Under the pieces are notes generated by a model. That model worked only from the letters and a program-made list of their open reading frames with translations, ran no database searches and was not told the origin of the DNA. This document shows positions 34,041 to 46,335 of a DNA stretch of 64,000 bases, in pieces. The position numbers and the translations under genes were made by a program. The stretch comes from Porites lobata (taxonomy: Eukaryota > Cnidaria > Anthozoa > Scleractinia > Poritidae): the NCBI GenBank assembly GCA_942486035.1, contig CALNXK010000179.1, forward strand, positions 659,501-723,500. The letters run 5' to 3'. How positions within the stretch are numbered: position 1 is the stretch's first letter; every line of letters starts with the position of its first letter.

Positions 34041-36046
34041 ATGAATCTTTACGTTCCTTTCAATAATAAATAATAACAATAATAATAGTAATGATAATAG
34101 AAATGATAACGATAAGGTCTTTTTATTCCATTATTTTATGACCAATACTGATATTTATATCATATTGCCTTGTGGAACCAATAACATGGGCGTAATTTGT
34201 TCATCTAGTCACCTACCTTCTGCCCACCTACTGCTTATTATAACCTGCGATTAGGCGGTCCCTCTTCCCTTTTGTTTGGAAGACAAGGGGAAAAGGACGC
34301 CAGATACATTTACTCCACACGTCGTCTCGTGCCCGAAGTCAAGACGGCTGGACTTTCGTCTGATTGGTCGATAAATAAAAGATCCTTCGAAGCCTGCACC
34401 GGTTGGTTTCAAGGAACATATCTGACTTCCGGTGCAATCGGACAGGTCTTATCACCTTCGTCTCTTCATGACATAAAACACAAGATTATCAAGGAATTCT
34501 TTTAACAGCAAGATTAGGTTAAGCTAGGTCGTAAAAAGAAAAAAAAAACCTTCTCATTGAGAGAACGGATGTTTTATGAATCAAATGAGTCAATGAGTCA
34601 GATCTGAAAAAATAAAAGTTTCGGTAGAAACAATAAAATTAAGCATTACTTTTACCAAGAGAGGATAAAGGGGACAGAGAAGGCATCCCCCTTACACACC
34701 CTATTCCATAGGTAATTCGTCTCGAGTTATTTTTAGAATCGGGATAAAGTTACCTCGCGCTCTGCGTGGATGTTTTGCGGAGGTTTCGCATGACCAAACG
34801 CCGTGCAAAACATGTCGGGCGAAAGGCAATGAAAGCGTAAAGAGATGGAGCGAATTTCTGAATATTGCATGAAGCGAAATGAGTAGGCGCTCACCTGGGA
34901 GAAGGGAATCGCTGGACTCTTTGACAACCCGTGAAATCAGTTTAACACGAAGTTGTCGTAACCCCGGTGCTTTAATAAAATGAGAAATTTCGCCGGTTTA
35001 TTGAAACCGGTCGTTTGTACAATAAAGCAAGTAGGACGCCAAGTGTTATTTTTGTTGAATAATAAAATAGTAATAAAAGAATAAATATCAAACCAGAAAT
35101 TGCTCTCTTCAAACCGTAAAGTATAAATGATCGTGAGAGAATATTCAGTGTGTTAAGGAACTCAGGATCTCCACATGGGCTGCTGCCGAAGTTTTGTACG
35201 CCGCGACTTTGTCTCGAGATCCAGAAACATTACCCCTTTCGTATTACTTCCACTGCAAATGGTACCCCTTTCATACTCCTAGCTTGCAAGCTCTCAGGTA
35301 TAAATTAAGAAAGGACTGATGGGAAGCTACTTTATAACGATAAATTTTATTTGACACACTTATATTCTCCATACGTCTCCATGGAAGGGAGACTGAAATG
35401 GGCTATTGACCGTAACGAACAAATAGCCTTAAGGATCCCGCAGAACTAGTGCAGAACAAATTCTTAAATGGCTACTGGGTGGAAATAATCAGTAATAGTC
35501 GAGAACAAACCTGCTCCCGCCCTGTATGTTGTCGGTCAATCGTAGCCTATTATTGCCCACTGAAGAACCCAGCGCTAGGGACAGGTACAAAGTTTTGCAT
35601 ATAAACCGAAAACAGAAAACAAAGGCACTATAGAGCATAAGCCGCCCTCTATAATTTTCCTCCCTCCATGTAAACAGCCTCTTACAGTAGGAGTCAATTA
35701 AACAATTTTACTGACTCAAGAAGTTCACAGAAGTGCTGCTCACTGGTTTATCATTTTAAAAATATTTTATATAGTACATATTTAATATGTTACACATTTC
35801 CACAATTTTTTTCCAGCCTGTTTCCCAGACGTATAACCACAGGTAACCTAGGCTCTGTGATAGTACCACAGTACGGTTCCAGTAAAATTACAGTGTCTGT
35901 ATGGGGTAAAAATACCATCCTAAAATTTCTAGGAAATACTAAATAAAGATCAATGAAACTTACTCTGCAGTTAATTGTTGTTGTCCTTATTGCTCCAACG
36001 AAGTTTCGTGATAAATTGCAGTAATTTGTTCAAATTCAGTGACTCT
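34041..36046. other. Intergenic host DNA with AAT-type low complexity at 34066-34115
   Basis: An imperfect AAT/GAT-rich stretch is at 34066-34115. TAACCTGCGATTAGGC near 34243 is the inverse of the CCTGATCGCAGGTTA motif at 7659. No gene is convincing, and the frames at 34272-34505 and 34733-34927 are not protein-like. Confidence 0.35.
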
Positions 36047-37750
36047 ATACACCGTATTCACAAATGGCGGACACGCGGGAAAAAACTGGTGCCTAGTCAT
36101 CAAAGCGAGGCGTTGGAGGGTAAACAAAAATTGCAAATGAAGACTTTTAGTGAATTTGCAGAGTGTTTAGCACGGATTCCGCCTAAAATAACTTTGTACG
36201 GACTTCTTTTCAAATAAAATTACGTGGGATGTCTTCTGCTTTTAATGTTTAGTATTGATTTGCTGTTTGCAATCAAAAGGGACGCGTATATCTTCAAGGA
36301 AACAGGATGATTTTGTAGGTTTCCGAAGCATCAGAAGCTCGACAAGTGGGCGATGGCTGGAGAAAAGCGGCAAACACGTTGGCCCAAAACCGAGTTCAAA
36401 AGCCAGCTCACTGCAATTCGGTAAAACAGAAATATAAACAATGGAAATCTTGGTGACAAGAAAAAAAGAAATAAGCGATGGATATATGGCCTACTTGTTA
36501 ACGCAAGAGACGTGTGCCATTGAACAAAACAGTTCAAATCGAGATGGAAAAAAGGAAGACAGGAAAGAAGCCGTGACTGAGGTTTCGATGAAGTTATGTT
36601 TGGTGTTTATTTGCCAGGACGTTATTCTCTGGTCTTTATCGATGAAGGACATCAATTAGAACTATCTTTTTTGGTATAAATGCAGGAGCGATCGAGTGGA
36701 GTACGCTCAAAATTTCAACTTGTTACTCAGCAGACTCGGTAAGCCGGCCACATTTCATTTCAGCGAGTAATTTTCCTATTTCTTATCTTTGGCTGTTAAG
36801 AGTTTTAACTTCATGTTCCATAATATTTTAAAAGTGAAGAATACATAAATAAATAAAATGATGGTCTTCTTACACGGATCCAGACTCGCATTCAATGATT
36901 CGAAACAGAAGCTTGCCGTGTTCAGTCCTGAAACAAACATTGCCTTAAAAGTTTAACCTAGTAAAATGTGAGCTTTATACCACTTTTTTAACAAGAGCTC
37001 TCCGAGAAAATGCCGTAAAGGAGACCAGGCAAATAGCAAGCCATAAGATTCACACACTAGAGCTTCTAGTTTTGATAAAATTATTTTATTTCGCGATGAC
37101 AAAGAAATCAAAAGATTTTAAATTTGCACTGAATTTGCTAAGCTCTGCCAACGTACCTCTAACAATTCACTCCAAAGCGACGGAATTAATATCATCCAAA
37201 GGAACTTGTAAATACAGACATACATAGATATGTGTAAAATGACACTGACATGAATGAATGAGTCTCGTGAATGAATCATTCTCCCGCTCTCGACTTGACC
37301 TGTTTTGAGTAATGGCGGAGGTCTCTTCCGTTGACAAGTAGGCCATATATCCGTCGCTTATTTCTTTTTTTCTTGCCACCAATATCTGTTTTTACTTCTG
37401 TTTTACAGAATTGCAGTGAGCTGGCTTTCGTATTCGGTTTTAGCGTGAAGTTTGGGCCAACATGTTTGCCGCTTTGCTCCAGCCATCACCCACTTGTCGA
37501 GCTTCTGAGGCTTCGGCAACCTACTAAATCATCCTGTTTCCTTGAAGATATACGCGTCCCTTTTGATTGCAAACAGCAGATCAGTACTAAGACGTCCATA
37601 CAAAGTTATTTTAGGTGGAATCCGTGCTAAACACTCTGGAAGTTCACTGAAAGTCTTCATTTGCAATTTTTGTTTACCCTCCAACGCCTCGCTTTCATGA
37701 CTAGGCACCAGTTTTTTCCCGCGTGTCCGCCATTTGTGAATACGGTGTAT
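36047..37750. mobile_element. 1.7-kb inverted-repeat element with about 480-bp arms
   Basis: The left arm 36047-36544 starts ATACACCGTATTCACAAATGGCGG and is the inverse of 37287-37750 (roughly 85-90% alike by eye). The spacer 36545-37286 is unique. Both arms encode the same short peptides in mirrored frames (for example IHKWRTRGKKLVPSH and FAECLARIPPKITLYG against a variant), so the arms may derive from a once-coding or highly conserved unit. No known domain is seen. Confidence 0.6.
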
Positions 37751-37849
37751 ACACAATAATAATATACAAGGTAGGAAACACGAGATGCCATTTTCGCCGA
37801 CATGCTTCGCTATGAAGCGAAGTCCAGGCAACCTCTTTTAAAAGGTTAG

Positions 37850-38640
37850 CAACTCCCCCCTTCTCAATTTCCAGAATATGATTGGAAAGTGAGGGTCTCC
37901 AGGCACTACAAGTGTATGCTAAATGGGGTCTAACAATTGTGAGGTAGGCTTTTACTTAATTGAACAATTACCTATAGATTTCTACGGAAAAAGACCAGAA
38001 TCTGATTATATTTCTTAGTTATAGAAGCTAGATGGAGCTCGTAACTAAGAACACTTGATAGCTCTATTTCTAAATAAGGGTGGTGGGTGACCATAGGGAT
38101 TGTGACTCCGCCAATTTGATATAAAAAAGCAAATAGGAGAATTAGCCCTTAAGAATCGCATAAAATATCATTTCTTTAGATCAAATTTAAGTTTCCATTC
38201 AGAGGCCCACCAGAAAATGTTGGTCAAGTCATTTTGCAATGTTCTTGCCTCATTTTCGGAGACTATACTTCATCTGTAGAGGACTGTATCATCAGAGAAT
38301 AAACGCGATCTAGTCTTCAAGATAGGTTGTAACCAATAACCGAAAGAAAAAACTTAACACACTGATTTTTGTAAACAATGTCATTGACAAACAACAGGGA
38401 GAAAAGGGGAGCCAGTACACGGATTCCTGTGGTACTCCAGATAGAACTTTAGTAGGTTTGGAGTATTTCCCGTTGAGAACTACTCTTTTATTTCTTTGTT
38501 TTAACCAAGAGGCGATCCAGGAAAAGATGTTTCCTCTAACCCCATGGTGCTCCTAGCGTCGCGAGTAGGCGCTGATGGAGGACAATACGAAAGCTTTTGA
38601 AAAATCTTATATAAACTTGTCCGTTTGACGGCTGGCCATG
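37850..38640 (-). mobile_element. Degenerate non-LTR (L2/CR1-type) reverse transcriptase fragment
   Basis: Reading the - strand, translated pieces in several frames give the RT blocks LNGKYSKPTKVLSGVPQ with PLFSLLFVNDI and, further on, FSDDTVLY (the FADD-type catalytic box), followed by WWASEWKLKFDLKKC. These match LINE polymerases of the L2/CR1 group. Multiple stops and shifts show it is a fossil. Confidence 0.65.
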
Positions 38641-39288
38641 TTCATGTCAGGGCGTAATCCTCCAGTGTTGTTAGACGCTGGGTCTCGCAGGATCTCCCCT
38701 ATCTAAATCCATGTTGACAGTCAGTTAAGATATTGTACTTCTCTAGATGGGTTTGAGAGCCTCAGAGGCCTTATACAAGATTTGTTCCACCGTTTAACTG
38801 TTTTGTATAACAAAAGCTTCATTTCAGGTAATTCGCATGGTACATGGGCAGAGTAATAGACATTTGTGTCCTGCAAGCTACAATGTTTTAGTGATTAAAA
38901 GCAATCAAATTGGTTTTTATCTTTGGCCTTTTCATTCGTTTGTGTTTTGGCAAATACCGTTTTTGTTTAATGTCTTTCCGAAGAGTTTTTCAGTTCTTCT
39001 GGTAAAACATAATGCGGGCGTTACTACATTCCATTTACAGTTGACCAAACACTTATTAATTCCGATCAACACATATTTCTTCACGATCTTACAGCTTTGT
39101 ATTTAACGCCTTTCTTTAAAGCACACGTTATTATTTTTTTTAAAATGAGATTTCGACCGCGTGTGTAATTGAGATGTGCTTAATATTCCTGGATATCATT
39201 GATTGTATACATGTATATCATATTGCACTTGTACATACTTTTTTTAAAATTTCAATCCTTTCATGCACTTCAGCAATAATAACAAAAA

Positions 39289-40503
39289 TTCAAAAGGTTG
39301 AGTTTGATCGTCCGGGTGAACGTAGTCCTGAATAGGACTGTTGTTGTTGACAGTGACTGACGTTTCGACAACCTGTGCGGTAGTCATCTTCAGAGTCAAA
39401 GTGAGTTGTATCACGTCAGTTGATGGTATTATACTCTGGTTATTGATCTGATTGGTCAATTATGTCGCGATGTTATTGGTCGTCTGTCAGTTAAGCCGTG
39501 ATATTATTGGCCATGAAGACTCGTAATCAGTGATTGGTGCGTTTCGATCCGTCTATTGTCACAGTTAAACAGTCGTCTGTTGTTAGTCAAATTGTCAGTT
39601 CTCCAGTTGTTCTCTCGTAGTTAGTTTTGCTTGATCTGGTCAATAAGTCGTTTGTACGGCGCTGGTAATTGTTGGCTACGATTCAGTGGCGTTTGTTCTA
39701 AGTTAGTAAACCAGCTTTCTAAAGTAAGACGTTGATAGTAGCCTGTAGAATACGTTAAACATGTCGCAGAGTCCCAGTCAATTTGATGTTTCGTCTTTAA
39801 ATGGTGCTCAGCAATGTGATTGTTGACGTCACCATTCCTCGTCGCGCGTTTGTGTTCGGTCAGTCGCGTGCTTAGTTTTCTGCCGGTTTCACCAATGTAA
39901 GAAGCCTGGCAGTCGCAGCATTTGATCTTGTATACTGCTCCCTGTCTGTCCTCCGGTTTATCTTTGTCCTTGACATTAGTAAGCAGTCGCCGTAAAGTGG
40001 TTATCGGTTTGTGCGCAACACGTAAGGTTGTAATATAAGTGCAATAGTTTCAGAGGTGCCTCTGATGTACGGTATAGTCGCTGTCGTAACAGGGCCAGAG
40101 TTGGTCTGAGAGTTGGAATCAGTGTTACTGTGAGTGTTCCGTCTAACAAAGTCCGTGTTGTAATTGTTCTTACTAAAAACGTTGTTAAGATAATCAGTCT
40201 CGTCTTGTAGGCTCTCAGGTGAGTCACAAACTAGTTGCGCTCGTCTCGTCAGAGTCCGCATAGTAGTAGCCTTGTGAGAGGTCGGGTTGTACGAAGACTG
40301 GTCTAGTAATCGGTCGGTATGTGTCGGTTTTCTGTAAATAGTCAGATCAATAACCAGAGTATAATACCATCAACTGACGTGATACAACTCACTTTGACTC
40401 TGAAGATGACTACCGCACAGGTTGTCGAAACGTCAGTCACTGTCAACAACAACAGTCCTATTCAGGACTACGTTCACCCGGATGATCAAACTCAACCTTT
40501 TGA
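39289..40503 (-). mobile_element. Truncated Penelope-like element with GIY-YIG endonuclease and inverted flanks
   Basis: On the - strand, 40335-39550 encodes the post-RT linker (RKPTHTDRLLDQSSYNPTSH) and then ATIPYIRGTSETIA. The GIY-YIG endonuclease follows (KCCDCQASYIGETGRKL), and then RLTEHKRATRNGDVN. This is the C-terminal end of Penelope-family proteins; the RT domain is missing. Flanks 39289-39451 and 40342-40503 are inverted copies of each other, a known habit of Penelope elements whose terminal repeats can be inverted. Confidence 0.8.
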
Positions 40504-40653
40504 AGTAACTCCTGGGTTCAAACCTTTCACAATAACAAAAATGATGGAAAAAAACTGCTGGGAATAAAAACCTTGAGAGGTAGACAACATTACTATAAAA
40601 ATTCCACATTATCTGCTAAAATGGATCGTGCTCTTTCCAACAGTCATATTCTC

Positions 40654-43600
40654 TTTAATATATAGATTTAGCCAGGGCTAAAAGCGAAGCTCCCGTTAAT
40701 AAATTCATAATTTAAATCAAACAATAAACTTGCAATTGTAATCCACAGATCAGGGCACATTCATTTGACTTTTGAGGCAAAGGCGGAGTGATTTTAGAGA
40801 AAAATCAGAATTTGACCGTCCAAGAGTGCAACAAATTTTACGTCGAGTTATTAAATAGTCTTATTTGTACACCGAAAAATAGCAATCACGTTCAATCACA
40901 GTAGATTAGGCCTGGAAAACAAATAGACCTATTCGTGTATTGTATTTGCATTAGCTGTTGCATCATAATGTGGCATTCACTAGTCTCACCAACATTGCTC
41001 CGTTAGAGAGACTATGGATAATTGGATAACCTCGAATTATAATTTTAAGAAACACACGCGCCACGATAGTCCTTGGTGGCAGCCAATTTACAAGTTGCAT
41101 TCCTCTGTCTAAAAGGGAGGCCAAAATAAAAAAATCAGGCCGGATTTTTTGTGTTCGACAAGTTTAGTTTACTAGTAAATCTTGGCGACGAATCTGGTGG
41201 CGTGTAAACCAGCCTTTTAAACGTACTTTTTCTCATCACGTCTCAGGTAAACAGTACTATGAGGCCCTTTTTTTATCATACAGACCTCGGACAGAATTTG
41301 TTCTTTTTTGCTCTATTTAAACCTATAATTCTGCAGTTTTTCACAATTTTGCAAGAGAATTTGCACTCATTCAATATCCACGACGATCAAAGCACGCGCT
41401 TCGTTTGCACAACAAATTATAGCATTGAATTGTAAAACGTTTTCATGAAAAGAATTCTATAATGCCGGGACTTTTCAGTTAGAAAAATCTGGTCCTAGAT
41501 ATGCAGGGTAATAATTATGGGCTTTTAATGAAAACGATAAAAAAAAATTCCCAAAATCACTTTTCGGCCAGCCGGACGGGTTCTCACTTTTGACAGGCAC
41601 CAAATTCGCAGTGCGATTAATAGAGTTACCATTCACGCTTCAACATGATAGAGAAATTGTTATGTTTAGGTTTTACTTCCCTTTATTCGTTAAACTGTGC
41701 ATGATTTTTTTATGTGTAATCTTTAAAAGCGAGTGATATTTACGCGCGGCGTTTTGAGTATTCTTGCATGCGATGTTTATGTTCGACTGGAAATTAAAAA
41801 AAAAAACCGGTGCAGCGATAAAAATTGCGAGAGGGACTACTAACAATCAATAAAATAAATTTAATTCGGTGAAACATGTACAGAGACAATAATTTTCATT
41901 CACGAAGAGAAGTATTGAGAGTAAAGTGTCTCAGAAAATCATGAGTCAGGTAAGCATAAGCTTATTTATGTTTTAAGCCGGCTTCCCGGTGTTTTCTCTT
42001 TTTCAAGATGAACTCGAGGCAAGAAAATCCATCAGAGCTTTCTGTTTACTGCCAAAATCATAACTAAATAATCCTCGGAACCTTTTCTTTGAATTTGCGA
42101 GTCAAAAAGTTACCATTCACGCTTCAACATGATAGAGAAATTGTTATGTTTAGGTTTTACTTCCCTTTATTCATTAAACTGTGCATGATTTTTTTTATGT
42201 GTAATCTTTAAAAGCGAGTGATATTTACGCGCGGCGTTTTGAGTATTCTTGCATGCGATGTTTATGTTCGACTGGAAATTAAAAAAAAAAAAACCGGTGC
42301 AGCGATAAAAATTGCGAGAGGGACTACTAACAATCAATAAAATAAATTTAATTCGGTGAAACATGTACAGAGACAATAATTTTCATTCACGAAGAGAAGT
42401 ATTGAGAGTAAAGTGTCTCAGAAAATCATGAGTCAGGTAAGCATAAGCTTATTTATGTTTTAAGCCGGCTTCCCGGTGTTTTCTCTTTTTCAAGATGAAC
42501 TCGAGGCAAGAAAATCCACCAGAGCTTTCTGTTTACTGCCAAAATCATAACTAAATAATCTTCGGAACCTTTTCTTTGAATTTGAGGGTCAAAAAGTGTC
42601 TAAAGGCTTTTTAAACCTGATACTATTGTAGGTTAGATAATTGTTCGTGTACAAACTTAAGCCGCATAAACCATACGCTCGACTTCAGGAAACCGAAAAA
42701 AAAACACATCAAAGACAATAATTGCTCAGGCTTACCAGTCGAGATGCTGCTTCTGAAGGTCTTCAAGTGTTCCAGAATCGCTTGAGACTTTTCAACCCTC
42801 TTACGCCTCAAGTGAGTAAGCTCATTTTTGAAAACGATGCCATCCGAAATCGGATTTCCAATGACTTTAACAAGCGGTGCATTTGTCAACAAAAAGCGCA
42901 ATAAGCAAACCAGCCACGAATTACAGAACAATGTTGATAGCAGCTGTATTTCATTTTGTACACCAAGTAGAAAAAGACAGTTTAAAACATCACAAGATGA
43001 CACAAAACTCTGTCAGCTCCAGCTATCAGTAAGCAAGTTTCCAGACGCTGCATGAATTTTCCCTATAAACTCACCTGTCAAATTTTGACCAATCAGAACA
43101 TAAAAATTGGACGTAGAGCGTGATGAACACGTGACAGTGAAAAAAGTCAAAAGCGATTGCCTTCCCTGCATTTAAATGTAAAAGCCGGTTGAATTTTCGT
43201 GTCCGAGGTCAGTTCGAAATCAACATTTTAAAAGTGCGGCTCATGAACACGACTTATTTCATATGCATTTTAAAAAAATTGAACTTGAGCCTGCGATCAT
43301 CTGAAAAGTAGCAACTTGTCAGCGGATACCTTCAAAAAATTACTCGAACTCAGAGGGTCTATACCTGACCCCGCGATACGGTCAGGCGATACTGGTCAGC
43401 AGAAACATTGGTATGCCTGTGGTGCGGACAGACGGAAGGTCGGGTGGTCGGTGTACGGTCTCGTGCTTGCCGAATTTTCTAGGATGGACAGATTTTCTAT
43501 AAAGCTATGGGGCTTCGAATTGAGCCTGTGATCAAATAAAATATATGCGCAAAACTTTAAACACTACGTGACCTCAATGGATAGAAAAATGAGCCCGCGA

Positions 43601-44249
43601 TCCACTCAGGTGATGATGGTCAGCGTATACTCTAGTTTGACAGCTGTCAATTAACCTTCATTAGAATGGCGAATATTCGAATTAACAGACTACAAGTGTG
43701 AGTAGGACATATCCGTCCAGCATGTAGTGGAAAATGCCAGATCGTGTACCTGAGCGAACCTGAGCCCACGTTACTAGTTTTCTGATTGTGGTCTGCACAT
43801 GTCCCATTTTGACAGCTGTCAATTGAACTTAATTTGGCTTGCCAATGTAACTTTAAACGACTGTCAGTCAACTGACAGCCTTGCCCAGCGTAGTTTCGTT
43901 TTTATGTTGAATTGGTAAGTGTGACATATTATGTCAGCTTATATATAGGGGTAAAACGACTGGTCTTTTATCTGAGCCCGCGAGATGGTCATGTGATAAT
44001 TGTCAGCGGATGTCTGATTTTGACAGCTGTCAATCTAATCGTACTCATACGGATGGCTTACATAACTAAGAGGCTAGTCAAGTTGTGCAAGATCTATTGT
44101 GACATTTGACATCGGCTTACATGAAGTGTGTGTACGGGTGGGCGTACTCTACGTCATAACCAAATTTTCTCGGATGGATAGTTTACCAAATTTTCTTACC
44201 CATGGTGCTCCGCTGCGCGCGCGCTTCGCGCGCGCGGGAGCTCCGCTAT
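40654..44249 (+). mobile_element. Non-autonomous repeat element, copy 2 (inverted partner of 661-3786)
   Basis: Same family and full length as 661-3786, in opposite orientation. It starts TTTAATATATAGATTTAGCC and ends with the GC hairpin and CTCCGCTAT. It is about 470 bp longer than copy 1, which is explained by an internal 484-bp tandem duplication. No transposase is visible. Confidence 0.7.
41625..42592 (+). repeat. 484-bp tandem duplication inside the repeat element
   Basis: The segment starting GTTACCATTCACGCTTCAAC at 41625 is repeated directly at 42109 with very few differences. Copy 1 of the element (661-3786) has the unit once. Confidence 0.85.
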
Positions 44250-45384
44250 AATCGAAAAACTAATTTAAGATAATGCAATGTTTTCATAAAGAAAGATAAT
44301 CACTTTTTACAATCGAAAAAAAAATGCCTAATTGCGACCTCAATGCAACCTGGAGAAGTCGGAAACCGAAAACAAGTCGACACCTACTTTTACATGGTTT
44401 CATGAAATCCCGTGTGACAACCGTGAGCATGGTATCAATCTGTATATGCGGGTTATTCAAACTAAACATAATCACAAAAAACTCCCACTTAATTAGAGAG
44501 TTGGAGGAAATTGTAGAAGATAATTGAGTGAAAGGTCAACTCGGACGATCGATTTGACTGTATTGGAAAATCATATTTGATATTAGAAAAACTTAATCAA
44601 GGCCGGCACCAGTAATCACACCTAATTATACGTTCATCATTCTTTTTGTATTCTTAAATTCAACTTAATAATATAGCGCTATAATTATTATTTTTCAATT
44701 ATGAATCTTTTTTTAGTTTCCCCAGTAAGCTTTACAGCATAATACTCAGACACTCAAATACTTAAAAGTTCATTCACTCAAACATGTAACAATACTTCCA
44801 TTTGCGTAATTCTTTGCAGCTTTCACGGTTTTTCTTGTATGTTATTTGTTCTTTACACTGCCGTTTCATCAACGGCGAGTATTTAATTTTGACCCTGAAT
44901 AATTAAGATGCGTTTAGTTTCCTTACTATCCGATCGAGTTTATATTTACCATTTTTGCACTTTTAGCATTAATTTCAGCTTTAAATTTGCTTTAATTTTT
45001 ATGGTTAACTAACTTTGGCAATAAAAACTCTGGAAGTAAAAAACCCTCGAAGGCAAAAATCTATCTTGTGGGGACTTCCTCCGACAATTGCACAAATTTA
45101 GTCATAAATAATGCAAGTTTCCTAATGAAAAATGATTTATCTTTTTTTCTTAGAATATACAAAAAGCTTAATAAGAAACTAACCTCCGGTTTAAGGAAAA
45201 TGGTCCCAAATTAATTATTCTTCGTTGGCACTTTAAAAGTAAATCAACTGCAACTTGAATTAATATGTTGTCTGTAAGAGCCTTCAAAGGTATCAGTAAG
45301 AGTCCTTTTATAATTCTTTTGAGATTAACAACTCAGTTCAGAAGAAGAAACTGCCACTCAGTATTCAGAAACCTCATCGACGAC
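44250..45384. other. Intergenic DNA upstream of GPCR gene 1, no gene seen
   Basis: AT-rich, without recognisable coding or repeat content. It presumably contains the promoter of the GPCR gene, but no specific site can be named. Confidence 0.35.
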
Positions 45385-46335
45385 ATGTCTAACAATACAA
45401 CTTGCTTTCCACTGAATAACATTTCAAGCCCTTGTGGGTCGACGAACGAAAGCAAAAATCGTATTCCTTACGCTCATGCTGCGATTCTTCCGAGTACTAT
45501 CATTATCGCTATATTGTCGCCAATTGCGGTGGCTGGTAATTCATTGGTTTTAGCAGCAATATCGAAGCGCTCTTTTCAAAGATCGCCGTTTCATGTCCTT
45601 CTGAGTGGAATGGTTGTAACTGACCTTTGCACGGGACTCATTGCCCAGCCGTTCATCGTCGCAACTAATTTACTGTACCTGACAAAACCAACATTCGTGA
45701 TAAAGCAGCCACGGCTTTTTCTCGCCATCAAAACAACTGGAGACGCAAGTGCCACATATTCGATAGCCTTCAACTTGTTAATCATAAAACTCATGTCTGT
45801 TGAGCGATGGCTGCATATGTCTCGCCGATCCTTGGTGATATCCCGTCGAGGACGTTTTACTGCCGTAACTTGTTTTCTTCTTCCAATTCCAGCAGTTGTA
45901 TTTCGTTCCATGGAAACTCTTGAACCAGGAACAGGTCAACGACTGTTAAACATGACGATTGTTGTGTCCATGTTTGTTTGTTTTCTAATCACATTTGTTT
46001 CTTATGTTAACGTTTTTCGTCTCATTCTACGCCACCAACAACAGATTCAAGTCACTGAAAACTTTGGTCAACCTGCGATAAACTTAGCAAAGTACAAAAA
46101 ATCCGTGTTCACCATCTTGATTATTCTGGCCTTCTATTGCATTTGTTTCCTTCCTATTACTTTCTCACTTTCAATCCATTTTCAAGTCGGTGATAGTTCT
46201 AAAATGGCATTGGCTACAAGTATATCGTTCGTGTTCTTATTTTTATCTCCTTCGTTAAGTCCAATCCTGTACTTATGTAGAATGAATGATGTTCGTGCTG
46301 GGCTAAAAATATTACTTTCGTCTGGTAGGGGATAA
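45385..46335 (+). CDS. Rhodopsin-class GPCR, single exon (gene 1)
   Basis: 316 aa from ATG 45385 (an in-frame ATG at 45265 would add 40 residues unlike a receptor N-terminus). Three N-glycosylation-type sites (NNTT, NISS, NES) precede seven hydrophobic segments. TM1 carries GNS-LVLAA, TM2 TDLCTGLIAQP, TM3 ends SVERWLHM (ERW in place of DRY), TM6 has the CFLP element, and TM7 reads SPILYLCR, so the Asn of NPxxY is replaced by Ser. Ligand unknown; the type is common in lineage-specific cnidarian receptor expansions. The paralog is at 51941-52822. Confidence 0.85.
   Translation: MSNNTTCFPLNNISSPCGSTNESKNRIPYAHAAILPSTIIIAILSPIAVAGNSLVLAAISKRSFQRSPFHVLLSGMVVTDLCTGLIAQPFIVATNLLYLTKPTFVIKQPRLFLAIKTTGDASATYSIAFNLLIIKLMSVERWLHMSRRSLVISRRGRFTAVTCFLLPIPAVVFRSMETLEPGTGQRLLNMTIVVSMFVCFLITFVSYVNVFRLILRHQQQIQVTENFGQPAINLAKYKKSVFTILIILAFYCICFLPITFSLSIHFQVGDSSKMALATSISFVFLFLSPSLSPILYLCRMNDVRAGLKILLSSGRG

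Noticed and set aside
45265..45384. Upstream ATG of GPCR gene 1
   Set aside because: The added 40 residues are basic and not receptor-like, whereas the ATG at 45385 gives a normal glycosylated N-terminus.
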